From: Actinomucor elegans
Taxonomy: Eukaryota; Mucoromycota; Mucoromycetes; Mucorales; Mucoraceae
Direction of reading: 5' to 3'
Length of the DNA stretch: 64,000 nucleotides
NCBI GenBank assembly: GCA_026027325.1
Contig: JAMSLZ010000009.1
Location: 744,001 to 808,000 of the forward strand
The position numbers and the translations under genes were made by a program. Positions within the stretch are counted from its first letter, which is position 1; each line of letters opens with the position of its first letter. Positions 1-13,733 of the stretch are shown one piece after another. The notes beneath the pieces are model-generated. The model did not search any database. It saw only the letters and a list, made by a program, of their open reading frames with translations, and was not told the DNA's origin.

Positions 1-639
1 GAAGTTGATAGAAAACTATTGTTTTTGGCCAAGCATCTTTGGGGTATCGATAACAAAGCACCTCTGGTATAGCACTCGTTGATAGAACAATAACAGGTAA
101 CTTTATAGTTTTATTTCTTTTTGTTCCAAATACTCGGTTAATCGTTTATTAACTGTATATCTGGAACAAGGACTTATGAAACACGATGTTTCAATTATAT
201 ATATAAAAAAAAAAAAAAAAAAAAAAAAAACCGGAATAAATTGTCAGATCAGAAATCACCGATCAATCGGATTACTTATTCCATAAATTTTTGTTATAAC
301 CCTATAGGCTCCGATAAATAGACCTAGTATCTTGCCCTGAATTTATATATCGTCTTTCGTTCTATGGTATAACCCTGCTGTATATACTGTCATATTTCAT
401 CCTAAAAGATCGTACATATTAACTTTTATCTACTACATGCTATAATATGGCTACATATTATAATTTAAAGAATCTGTTCATACTACTTACTATTATGCAT
501 CATTCGTGAAATACCATTTGAGTATAGTTAATCCAATCAATCCCACTACCGGGCGCTGATTGCTAAATTAACATGGTATGATGATACGTTAAAAAGGTGA
601 TGTAGTAGCACTAGTCATAGATTTGATTAAGAGATATTG
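1..639. other. Gene-free AT-rich DNA
   Basis: No reading frame here has coding character on either strand. The only marked feature is an uninterrupted A run of 26 at 205-230. Short AT-dinucleotide stretches flank it. I see no RNA gene. Confidence 0.6.
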
Positions 640-1196
640 ATTACAGCTTTGGAACTTCGTAAAGTAAAGTATCCAGAATTGACCATAAAACTTTTTCAGG
701 CCAACAATTACGCATAGCATTCAGACGTCAGATTCGTAGATCCCTTGAGGGTTCTTTGTCCAATGAATCCTTAGGCCATTGTTTACACGTAAGGCGCTTT
801 ATTGGGCGCTCGGTCAAACCTATTAACAGAACTTAGAGCACATCTTAATAAGAAATGACAAATGAAGAATAGGTACGTATGTACCTTGTATTTTAATATA
901 GTGCTGCTTGTTACACTTTGCTGCTGTCAGTGTACCACGTGCAATTGAGAATAGAATGTCAGAGCTAAGAAAAGCTTTTAGGCTTAGTGTACATATAAAA
1001 GAAAGTCTGGACCTTATCAAACCTATGACAGTAAAAGTTCATTTTATATAATGACTTGAGCTAATAGACAAAGGGAAGGAATAGGATAGAATAACAATCT
1101 AAAAACAATATATACAGGTGCAAATTGTATTGAAAAGGAGATTCATATTGATGTAAGCGCTGTTTAGTACCCAAAGTAACTATTTAGCTTTGGAAA
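640..1196 (-). repeat. Decayed inverted copy of the MFS-gene 3' end and flank
   Basis: Read on the minus strand, this stretch aligns with plus-strand 29010-29580. Shared blocks include the last codons and stop of the MFS transporter (the complement of GGGTACTAA lies at about 1163-1171), the AGCGCTTA block just after that stop, a GGTGCAAATTGTAT block (1119-1132), the block around GCTGCTGTCAGTGTACCACGTG (about 920-942), and GCGCTCGGTCAAACCTA (about 806-822). Many substitutions and small indels separate the copies, and the coding remnant carries an in-frame stop. It is therefore an old duplication, not a working gene. Similarity fades beyond both ends. Confidence 0.75.
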
Positions 1197-1724
1197 TTCT
1201 TCAATATACTATATCTAGGGTATAAACTGATTGTCCCTCAAACATACCATCCAGTTTATATATATAAATATATAAAATGAAAGTATAGGGATATATTACC
1301 CACCAATACATTTTATAGACAAAAAGGGCTGAGCTCTCCCATAGGCAAGTTATTTTAGAAGGATCGTCTTAGAATCAAATGATATTTAGCCTTTCTAGTT
1401 AAACAAAGGTTGCAACAGATACGATAGTTTATTTTGAACATGAAGTTTCTAATCAAAAGAGATTGCATCAGATTTTGTCAATAGCGTTATAGAATTAATA
1501 ATATGAATGAGCGAGATTTATATATATTGGCATGTGTGTTTTAATATTTTTGTAATTATTAAATAGACACTATGATAGATTCAACGACTCATTCAGAGTA
1601 CAAATCATTCATCAAAGGTTAGATCGGTAGAGAGATCCATAAATCTAAATTGTATAAAACATGTACAATTTACTCTTAATCATAATTGTCATAGATTATT
1701 GACTGTATTACGCTCAAGTAAAAA

Positions 1725-1808
1725 TTATGCTATGCAGTTACTTATTCTGAGTAAGGAGTACTTGAAAGATGTGACATTGAGCCGAGATTGGTGGGCGAAA
1801 TCTAGATG
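1725..1808 (-). repeat. Dispersed short repeat, copy
   Basis: On the minus strand it reads AATCTCGGCTCAATGTCACAT, followed about 20 bp later by CTCAGAATAAGTAACTGCAT. Those are the two conserved blocks of the family seen at many intergenic sites in this window. Confidence 0.55.
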
Positions 1809-1842
1809 CAACAATTCATTTGTTTATTAGACAGCGTCAGGA

Positions 1843-1914
1843 AGTAGTAGTAGTAGCAGCAGCAGCAGCACCACCACCACCACCACTACTACTACATACT
1901 ACTACTACTACTAC
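1843..1914. repeat. Compound trinucleotide tract
   Basis: The tract runs through successive triplet blocks, AGT then AGC then ACC then ACT, with one CAT interruption, and ends in a T run. Each block differs from the next by one base, as if single substitutions had spread by slippage. It lies about 105 bp upstream of the APN2 start codon, in non-coding DNA. Confidence 0.8.
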
Positions 1915-2019
1915 TTTTTTTTTATTCACCGGTATCCAATGAAAATCCATAAAATCAAAAGTAACCAACCGCCACCGCTGTGGGTAAGTTGTGTAATTCT
2001 GGTTGACTTTACTTCTTTC

Positions 2020-3756
2020 ATGAGGGTACTGACGTGGAATGTCAACGGTTTAGCTACAACATTACAATACTACCCATGGTGTGAAGCGAAATCATACAAG
2101 GTAAAGCAACATTAAGCTTTGTTGTTTATTTTAGTATTAATTGATAAAAGGTTTTGCTGGATGCGTTAGAGTCAGATATTATTTGGTAAGGCCAACTATT
2201 TTTCGCCATTGTTGCAATTCATATTAAACATGCTTAGCTTGCAAGAAATAAAATGCCAGCGCTCTAAGATAACGCGAGAAATGGCTATTGTAGAGGGATA
2301 TCATGCTTATTTTTCGTTTTCCAAGACTAAACCGGGCTATTCCGGTGTAGCGGTGTATGTCAAAGACAGTATAGATTCGCCCAGGCATGTTTATGAAGGC
2401 GTCACTGGCATCCATCAAACACAGAGCGACTTTGAATATGCATTCAATACACCTGCCAAAATATTAGATGATGAAGGACGATGCCTTATCCTTGATTTTG
2501 GCTTCTTTGTCTTGTTCAATGTCTATTTCCCTAACATGTCCAATGAAACACGTATGGATTTCAAGATGGATTATCATCATTGTGTGACAAAACGGATTGA
2601 AGCATTCTTAGCTCAAGGAAAACAAGTGCTACTAGTGGGTGATATCAATGCTGTGCACGAAGAAATTGACCACTGTGATCCCAAACAGAGCATGGAAGAG
2701 CATCAGATTACTGACTTTAAAGATTTGGCTCATAGGCGATGGTTGGATAATATGATTGACCCAAAGGGTCCTCTGGTTGATGTGACGCGTCGTTATCATC
2801 CTAAAAGAGAAAAGATGTTTACTTGCAAGTATTGAAAGCAATCAAGAAAGAGATTTAGATTGTTAATTGATATAATTGTTTGTAGGTTGGAATACAAGAA
2901 TGAATGCGAGGTAATTGTCCTTGAAAGGTAATTAACCATCATCCTTCTAACTTTGATTCTTGCGCAATAGACCTAGCAATTTTGGTAAGTAATCTACCTA
3001 AAAGAGCTCCTTGTTCTTATATTAGCTCATATAGGTACGCGGATTGATTATGTGTTAGCTTCCAAAGGACTTGAGCCTTGGTTTAAATATTCAGATATCC
3101 AACCTGATATAATGGGATCTGATCATTGTCCAGTCTATGCTGATTTCTTGCCTTTCGATCAACAATATGACGAAGGAGAAGATGCTTCATCTAGCCCTTT
3201 GTTAACATCTAACTTTCCCGAGTTTAAGCAAAAGAACAACCTTCGCAATTATTTTACACAACCATCTTCTTCACCATCCATATTCAAAAGCTCACCATCA
3301 TCGTCTCCCAGTTCTACGCAGCATACTTTATCACCTACGAACACATCCTCATCTTCTGTGAAGCGTTCATTACCATCCACTAGTCATCTATCACCATCGC
3401 CTACAAAAAAATCCAAATCTGGTATCATAGAAAGCTTTTTTGTAAAGAAACCCAAGGATACGACTAAAGAACAGGTAATTACCGAAGAAGAGGTTGATAT
3501 AGATGTTCTGATATCCAAAGCTGAAGCAAAACAAGTAACTGCCAAATCATGGACATCGCTTTTCCAAGCGCCTCAAATACCACGCTGTAAAGAACATAAT
3601 GAACCTTGTGTTGAACGCACGGTGACTAAAAAGGGGCCGAACTTTGGCCGCGTTTTTTACTTGTGTGCAAAGCCTGTTGGCCCGAAAGATGGCCCGAAAT
3701 CGCAATATAGTTGTAACTATTTCCAGTGGAAACAGCAACAACAAAAGAAAAAATAA
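2020..3756 (+). CDS. APN2: AP endonuclease 2 (Apn2/APEX2 type)
   Basis: Exonuclease III-family nuclease that cleaves abasic sites and trims blocked 3' ends in base-excision repair, in the nucleus. Six exons give 487 residues: 2020-2100, 2151-2185, 2238-2824, 2886-2910, 2971-2984, 3035-3756. Visible motifs are the start MRVLTWNVNG, catalytic LQEIK, GDINAV, GTRIDYVL and the C-terminal catalytic GSDHCP. The tail has two PCNA-binding-like motifs (QKNNLRNYF and GIIESFF). It ends in a GRF zinc finger (CKEHNEPC...C...C) typical of Apn2 and absent from Apn1-type enzymes. The third intron (2825-2885) must use a GC donor to give FTCWNTR. The ATG at 2020 opens directly on the conserved first strand, so the start is secure. 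Confidence 0.95.
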
Positions 3757-3905
3757 AACACGTGGGTTGTCATACATTGGACTTGTTTAATAATAGTGGC
3801 ATGCTTTTTTTTTTAATGATTAGTAGGTCTAATGTGAGTGTGTATGTAATATGAAGAAAGGGTATAAAAAAATGAATCTAATTGTTATTATTACATGAAT
3901 GCAGA

Positions 3906-4272
3906 CTAGCAACATTCTTTGGCACCGAAACATAAGCACAATGCAGCTAAACTAAATGAAACTCAAATATTTAGTATCATGTAGATCTTTTTTTTTTTTT
4001 AATTATGTATATTACCAGCCCCAGCAACAAGCATCTTTGGATCTTGTAGGTTGTCTATAAATGATTACTGTTTGAGGTGGTGGTGTAGGATGATAATAGT
4101 ATTGATTTGGTTGCATATTAAATGCTTGCAAGTTGGACTGTTGAAGTGGTAGACTGGTATTCATTGGTGGTTGATAAGCTGGTGGAGGATAATCATCAAT
4201 AAATAAGCTATCCGAATGATGCGGATGTGCTAGAGGCACTGACATATGATGAGTTCTTTTCTTAGTGTCCAT
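3906..4272 (-). CDS. Small Tyr/Pro-rich CYSTM-tail protein
   Basis: A 100-residue protein from two exons, 4016-4272 and 3906-3951 (intron 3952-4015, donor GTAATA, branch-like TACTAA). Exon 1 is His, Pro and Tyr rich and holds a PPPAY motif (PPxY, a WW-domain ligand in known proteins). It reaches KDACCWG; without splicing it would stop two codons later. Splicing adds CLAALCLCFGAKECC, a textbook CYSTM C-terminus (a cysteine-rich tail-anchor). CYSTM proteins sit at the plasma membrane and are linked to stress tolerance; the role here is inferred from the family only. It is convergent with APN2, 149 bp away. Confidence 0.8.
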
Positions 4273-4541
4273 GTAGTACTGTCAAAAAAAGTGAAAGAGA
4301 AAGAGAAGAGGCGGGCTATTACTAAATGGTTTAAAAATGGATTTTATATTCTGATCACGACAAGAATTTTCGGGGTAGGTAGCTAGATAGATAATTAATG
4401 TCTTACATATTCTAGAAGTGCCTATCGCGATTACTTCATTACTCGCCACAACACGATCTCGATTGCGTGATAATTGATGTAGTGATACTGATTTCCATAA
4501 AGCTACTATTCCCAGTCATTATGTTGATTTAGACGCTATTT

Positions 4542-4577
<36 letters not shown>

Positions 4578-4649
4578 TCAAAGGCTCGGGGGGAACATTA
4601 CTATTTAACAAATGCGACCATATCATTTGATAAAACAGAAATTATTGGA

Positions 4650-4742
4650 GTAGATTTTTAGTTTTGCCAGATGCAATAGTTTATGCTGAGCATGTGCTAT
4701 TCATCTAATGCGACATTAGATCGAAATCGCTTGAGAGATCTG
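4650..4742 (-). repeat. Dispersed short repeat, copy
   Basis: The minus strand reads GATCTCTC...GATCTAATGTCGCATTAGAT, then GCTCAGCATAAACTATTGCAT. Both family blocks are present, about 30 bp apart. Confidence 0.65.
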
Positions 4743-5178
4743 GTGTTGATTAGTTAGAGCCAAGCAACTCTTCAGCTCTTGACGAGTGCAAAGATTTCAT
4801 TGGTCAACAAGGTAGCTTTAACAAATGTCTTTAGATTTTTATGATTGCTTTTTGTCAGAGAGAGAAAAACGATACAATTTTGAAACTTGAATGTATGAAT
4901 AGTTTTATACACATATATCAGTGTAAGCAGGCACAAAATTACCCCGTTTTTTTTTTTTTATCTCGAGCAATATATATTCCCTCAATCTCTTGTAAATTCT
5001 GTACTATTGAAAAGAAAAGCTGATTATCTACAACTATATCAAGTTCTCAAATTGCAAAATGTCCCCATCGCCCTTTATGATATTCTCTTTTTTTTAGCTT
5101 AAAATTTTAATTCCTGAGGACCAAAATTTATAATGACCTAATTTTTAAAAATGACATGGCATAGTATATGACGCGAGG

Positions 5179-5260
5179 GATCTCAATTGAATTCGGTCAA
5201 ATGTCGCATTTGATGAAGATTCTATAATCAAAATGGATTGATGTATCTAGTAGTCATCTG
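5179..5260 (+). repeat. Dispersed short repeat, copy
   Basis: It starts GATCTCAATTGAATTC, followed by the core GGTCAAATGTCGCATTTGAT at about 5194-5213. A weaker second block (ATCAAAATGG...GTATCTAGT) follows. This copy has the best-preserved core. Confidence 0.7.
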
Positions 5261-6534
5261 AATATTACAGTCTTCTTGTTAGTTCCTCGCCTTCAACGGC
5301 TTATTCTCTTTCGCCTCGATTAAAAAATAAGCTTAGGAACAGCTTTTGTAGCACATGATTTAATTGACGAGAAGATTTCTAAACCTTCTCTCGTTGTCTT
5401 GCATTGTTTCGGTGGATGATCCTTATGAAAAATTCTCGTGCTTATCAGTGACTGGACACTGAGCAGTATGTTATCTGTGCATGATCGAAGTTGGCCCTTT
5501 TTTTTAAAAAATTATCAGTTACTATACCTTTAAGGTTACTCTACACTTTCCCCTCCTATTCCGCTACCTTAAGCATAATGCACTCAACAATACCAGTAAA
5601 AGATCACAAAATTTGGAATGCATGCAGCCTTAGATGCTGCTGAAGAAGAATATTGTGGTTCATTTTCAGTTATCCAATATAGATAAAGTATAATGACGAT
5701 AGTGTTGGCATGATTTTATCAATTTTAGAAGGCATTAAATACAATTTAAATGATCTGTTTCTAATTCAGCTCTATTCCTGATAGCTCAAGGCATAGAGCA
5801 CTTTTTTAAATGTCTAATTGAAGTCAAAAAGAGCTTCTTGTTTTTTTAACAATCAGATAAAGCGCGGTACTTTTACTAAGCATATTATGAACGATACTAA
5901 TACCTTTAAATGCTTCCTTTTTTTCTCCTATGAAGCGTCTAATCGTTGGTGACGAGCCATCAGCCTGTTGTTTGTTCGTATTTCACCATTTATAGTGTAT
6001 ATATTGATGCTTAATGGACAAAGAGTAGCATAAAATAGCATATATCGTTACGTAAAAGCGAAAAAATGGTCATATTTACAACGAAGAAAGTAGGGATAAC
6101 CTTTTTTTTTTAATCATACAGAAATGCTTTTGTTCTTTGATTCAAACTCTTTGTTTTAACAGCATTTTTTTTTTTTTAAAAAAAAGGATTGTCTACGGTT
6201 TTGATTTCAACCACCACAAACTATAAATCTCAGTAGCGAATGGTTTGAAATTAAAGTATTGTCAGGAACATTTAAAATAGATACAGGCTGATGAAATTCT
6301 ATGCTCCCTCATACCAAGTATACATATTAGCCTGGTTGAATTGGATGCCGACTTAGCTCAAGGCGCGAGAGACGATCAATTCAAGTCCGAACCGGATTAA
6401 TCTAGTCCGGTACGAAACTCAGCTTTTGTGTTTCGCAAGCCTAGCAGTGGGTGTATGCCAGCCAAAACGATGGAAGAAAGGGGTCAATGGCATCGAATTG
6501 ATAGACCCTCCTCTTTCATCACCTATCTTTAGAC

Positions 6535-7068
6535 ATGTCTGGATCCGATCGGTAAGCAAAACGGTCTTCATGCATTAATCAGAGGATGGGATCGATGGAT
6601 GCAATAGATGGATTTATCAACGAAAACATCTAGAGTTACCTCGAGATTCCAGTTTTTTGTTGGCAATGGCTCATTAACATCCATTTCTTTTGAACAGTTT
6701 GTACAGCAAGGGCCGCGTCTTGGGTTTCGAACGTGCCAAGCGTACCCAAAACCCCAACGTCTCTCTCATCCAAGTTGAAGGTGTCCAAACCACCAAGGAT
6801 GCTCAATTCTACCTCGGTAAGCGTGTTGCTTATGTCTACCGTGCTCAACGTGAAGTCAACGGTTCCAAGATTCGTGTTATCTGGGGTCGTATTGCTCGTA
6901 CTCACGGTACTAACGGTGTCGTCAAGGCTCGTTTCCGCAAGAACTTGCCTCCCAAGGTTTTCGGTGCTTCCGTTCGTGTTGTAAGTTGAAATTATTTATA
7001 TATTTATCGAGAATGGTTCACTAAATTCAGTAATATTTTGATAGATGCTTTACCCTTCCAACATCTAA
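6535..7068 (+). CDS. RPL33: 60S ribosomal protein eL33
   Basis: Large-subunit cytosolic ribosomal protein (L35Ae family, yeast Rpl33). Three exons: 6535-6551, 6698-6980, 7045-7068. They give 107 residues, the same length as the yeast protein. The tiny first exon encodes MSGSD plus part of an Arg. Splicing then gives [10 protein letters not shown] and the conserved [21 protein letters not shown] and FGASVRV, closing with the diagnostic MLYPSNI from the last 24-nt exon. Codon use is more biased than in neighbours (GTC, CGT, AAG, TAC), as expected for very high expression. The 146-nt first intron close to the start is typical of ribosomal protein genes. Confidence 0.97.
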
Positions 7069-7383
7069 AGTTTTCGACCATATCGACTTCAACACAAATA
7101 AATCCACTTGAAAATAAAGAACAAGTGCTCTTTTTTTTATCATATTGTAATACGCCATAGGGAAAAAAAAGGGGGGATTAACGATAGAGAGAATAATGTG
7201 TGTCATTGGAAGTATGTTATTAAGGTCGGCTTTTTTCATATCATTGTTTAAAATAGCCTGCAGAAAATCATTATTATGTTTAGCTTCATTTAAAATCGAT
7301 TTCATGTTTGTTTGAATACGTTATCTAATAGTAATATAAAACTGTTGGGACAATGAAAAAAAAAAGAGAGAGAGATTCCTTTA
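7069..7383. other. Spacer, eL33 3' region and promoter of next gene
   Basis: About 315 bp. Apart from T and A runs and a GAGAGA stretch just before the next start, nothing identifiable is present. Confidence 0.5.
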
Positions 7384-8268
7384 ATGTATTCGTCTTTATT
7401 CAAACTAATACTATTATTACTGACCTGCTTGACAGGTTTGGCTTTGGCGGGTCCTATCAAAGGCAAAAATCTCAGTATCGTCACTAAACGAGTTCGAATT
7501 CCTAGACATTTGCGAAGCTCTTTGGTACATACTCAGAAGTTTAGTCGGCGTGGAGTAGAGGATACGTTTGAACCAGAAACTGACAGTGCTTTTGCCAAGC
7601 AGCTATCCGAGAAAAAGGCGACTGAAGCTGCTAATTTATTTAGCGAAGATGAAGAGATTATCAGTACTAAAGATCGTAAATCTAGCGAAGATAAAGAAAC
7701 TATAGTTGCTGCTGATGATACGCCCAATAAATATAAAGAAGATGTTGATTCTGCTCGCGACACTTATAGTAGCGACAAAGAGACTGTTATTACTGCCGAT
7801 AATGAACTTAGTAATGACAGTGAAGCCGTTAACGTTGCAGATGACGAGTTTATCACCGATAAAAAAGTTGCTAGTGCTGTCAATGAAGCAGTCAATAACG
7901 ATAAAGAGGCTATTAGTGAAGCTGATATCAACACAGGAAAATCCTCTGCTGCTGCTTCCAATAAATTAGGTGCAAAGAAGAAAGCACAACTAGATGATGA
8001 TGAAATCGATGCTGCTTTTGATGCACCTTTCGATAGTAATATGAACCCGGGCAAGGAATTGGTCAACAAATACAAATTCCATTTTGAAGATACCGAGCCC
8101 CTAAGTGATGGTATCGAATTTTTAAGAGACCAACATGAAGAAGGACTCCAAGAGGAAGCAGAGGCTGCAGCAGAAGAAGCAGAAGAAGAAGAGGCCGAGC
8201 GAAGAGCAGCCTCTTTGAGAGCTCAGACTGCTCAGCGCGTTAGATCAGCAGTTGATGAAATGCCATAG
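7384..8268 (+). CDS. Putative secreted acidic repeat protein
   Basis: Single-exon 294-residue protein of unknown function. Residues 1-22 form a clear signal peptide (Lys7 then a Leu-rich core, cleavage likely after ALA). A basic segment with a KR pair and FSRR (53-56) could be a Kex2-type processing site. Residues 88-185 are a degenerate 14-residue tandem repeat, about seven units, with the pattern (S/N)DKExxxxADxxxx. The C-terminus (about 245-280) is a Glu/Ala/Arg-rich predicted coiled coil. It is convergent with the kinesin-13 gene, 133 bp away. It could be a cell-wall or extracellular protein. I do not recognise a family. Confidence 0.75.
   Translation: MYSSLFKLILLLLTCLTGLALAGPIKGKNLSIVTKRVRIPRHLRSSLVHTQKFSRRGVEDTFEPETDSAFAKQLSEKKATEAANLFSEDEEIISTKDRKSSEDKETIVAADDTPNKYKEDVDSARDTYSSDKETVITADNELSNDSEAVNVADDEFITDKKVASAVNEAVNNDKEAISEADINTGKSSAAASNKLGAKKKAQLDDDEIDAAFDAPFDSNMNPGKELVNKYKFHFEDTEPLSDGIEFLRDQHEEGLQEEAEAAAEEAEEEEAERRAASLRAQTAQRVRSAVDEMP
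7645..7938 (+). repeat. Degenerate 42-bp (14-aa) coding tandem repeat
   Basis: Seven consecutive 14-codon units inside the secreted protein, for example EDKETIVAADDTPN, SDKETVITADNELS, NDSEAVNVADDEFI and NDKEAISEADINTG. The DKE and AD positions keep register throughout. DNA identity between units is low, so the repeat is old and held at protein level. Confidence 0.75.
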
Positions 8269-8401
8269 AGTTAGATAGACAATTTATAATAATAATAAAA
8301 GACTATGTTGAAAATAACGCATAAATGGATATATATAAAATATAAAACTCAAATAAGCAGGGAAAAATAAAATAAACTTTATTAAAGGGATTCAAGTCAT
8401 A

Positions 8402-11483
<3,082 letters not shown>

Positions 11484-12270
11484 TAGTCTTTAAAAAAAAG
11501 AAAGCCTTTGTTATTATTTTTTTTTTTTAGCTTCCTTAGAAACAAAAACAGCGAAAAAATATCAAGTGGTGCCTTTTTAACAAAAGGAACTTGAATAAAG
11601 ACCGATATGAGCCACTGAAGTCACGAGTTGCCCTTTTCGCTATGCAAGTTCCTGGATTTTCTTGATATTTAAAGCCAGGTATGAACTGTTTATTACAAAG
11701 TAGAATGCTTTCTTTCAATCATATTTAGTTGTTATGGTCATACATCATTTATGCATGCGAGCTACTGCAAAAAGATAATAGAAAAATTGCCATATTGGAA
11801 GCTGTAAATTCACCCTTATGACTTTCGGGTTGCTCGGTTTGAAAAAAAAGTCACTAAAAGGAGTTTCAAGTGTTGTAGGCATGATTGGATATCGGAAATT
11901 AAACATGTGTCCTCCTCCATGGCTTGCTCGAGAGGCTCATTGAAATAGTTCAAACATACACATGAAAAATGCAGATCTGCATTCCAGAAAACATATTCAA
12001 TAATGTATGGTTTTTCGGATGAATAACTTATCAAAGTTCTAGTTTTTTTTTTTTTTTTTTTTTTTTTTTGCAGGGAAAAGGCATTAAAAAATTCCGATGT
12101 TAAAGCATTTTTGATTTCTGGAGCATTATCTTTCCTCACAAATTACATCATTCAAATAAGTATCCCATTTCACATAATTTATATTAGACATATAGGGTAT
12201 CAAAACATCATCAATATCTTCTATGAAATTGAGTTTAGTTTTCAGGTATCAAATCACAATGCCCTAGGTT

Positions 12271-12310
<40 letters not shown>

Positions 12311-13733
12311 AACAAATAGGTGATCCCTATTGGTGGTCGCGGTAATTGCATTTAATCAACTGTCTCAACGATCGATAAAGGTACATATGCTTACAAAAAA
12401 ACAAATGTAAGTCAATAACCAAATTATATATATTTTTTCATTTTAAAGTCATGTATAAAATAGAATACGTTGTTTCAGCTGATGTTGTTTGTAGGATTCT
12501 ATGTCTATCTAAACGAATGATATTCTACTCCGACCCTATTTATCTTTTGTCCCTGGAACGCAAATTTACAATTAATTTTAATTAAAGATGCATATAATCG
12601 AAATAAAATACAATCGTCTACAAATATGCTTAAAAGCACTGGGCGTAAACTCTCGCTTACTGCCTTTTGCGACTAGGAGTTGTGTACAATCTAAAATTTC
12701 TGAGCTCAAAAACCTAATTAAAATGTCACAATATTCATTAGTCCGAGAAAACTAAGTTTGGCAGTACAAATCATAAGTATACTACAATAAATCCAAATCA
12801 ACATTCAATAACAATACTATGTCAATCCTAGGTAAATATTATAGAATAAAGTATTCTCTTTTAGATGAATATACATTTAAGAATAAATACTCTCGTATGT
12901 AGGTACTATAGAACTCCGATTTGACCTTGTTTTGTTCCTTAGGATGCAAACTTGTGATTCATTACACTGCAAAGCAGATAGCGTTCGAAGGATTTCAAGC
13001 GTATCGACAAATGTTATTAATAGATTAAAGCTGAAATATGCAAATGCTGCGCTATACATTACGATTTTTATATTCTGGCTAATTTCCGTACCTGAATTTT
13101 TTTTTTTTTTTTTTAGTACCCAGCTTAGAAAATTTCTAACAGGGCACACTGTTTGCGTGCGATCTCGGCCGATCTCGGTCCAATGTCGCATTTAATTAGC
13201 TTTCCATCTTCAAAAAGAGTCGGTGCATCTGATGAAATTCAAGATCTACTTTAATTTTTTTTTATTAATATATTTGTTAGTTCATACAGTAAAACGATAA
13301 CTATTGTAACAAATGTACCATCCCCTCCTAGTTTAAATGCATCCCGATCTGAACCAATAGGAACTGCTATATACTGAGGTTTGATAGTCCGTTATTGCTT
13401 TATTACTAAAGAAGACCGGAAGTCTTATCCATCGAATAGGAAACTCAGAATCAGAGATTCCCACGTGTTCCGAATGAGGTATACTCGATATTTAGTTTAC
13501 TCCATGTATATATAAATAAAAAAAGGATACCTGGATTCAATGGTTTTTGTATTAATCAAGACAATCCGATCAGTGTTATTCGAAACATCTAATAAGAAAA
13601 AAAAAACGCGGCATCTGAAATCATAAGCAAAAAGTCACTTTTTTTTTTATTATATTTATTCATTTCAGCTCCTACCTGGTTTTCTTTTTCTTTTTCTTTT
13701 TATTACTGACAAAATACCCCACTTTCTTTGAAT
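11484..13733. other. Gene-free region with long homopolymers
   Basis: About 2.25 kb without a supported gene. It holds a T27 run (12043-12069), an A35 run (12273-12307), a T16 run near 13099-13114 and one dispersed-repeat copy (13161-13250). Apparent short frames here are Lys or Phe runs from the homopolymers. The last 60 bp are C/T-rich, as in a fungal core promoter. Confidence 0.5.
13161..13250 (+). repeat. Dispersed short repeat, copy
   Basis: Doubled GATCTCGG(C/T)C followed by CAATGTCGCATTTAATTA, then TTCAAAAAGAGTCGGTGCATCTGATGAAATTCAAG. Both blocks and the downstream tail are recognisable. Confidence 0.65.

Larger units (their letters stand above)
1197..2019. other. Gene-free spacer upstream of APN2
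   Basis: No coding frame is visible. It contains one reverse-oriented copy of the dispersed short repeat (about 1725-1808) and a triplet microsatellite (1843-1914). It presumably ends in the APN2 promoter. Confidence 0.5.
4273..6534. other. Gene-free region between CYSTM and eL33 genes
   Basis: About 2.3 kb without a credible coding frame. It contains a T10-A27 run (4539-4575), two dispersed-repeat copies in opposite orientation (4650-4742 and 5179-5260), and several T8-T12 runs. The last 150 bp are the eL33 promoter and leader, with an imperfect dyad ACCGGATTAATCTAGTCCGGT near 6392-6412. Confidence 0.5.

Noticed and set aside
823..1020. 65-codon minus-strand frame
   Set aside because: It falls inside the decayed duplicated segment and has no conserved counterpart in the other copy.
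12111..12323. 70-codon frame with poly-Lys
   Set aside because: The length comes from the A35 homopolymer. The rest has no coding character.
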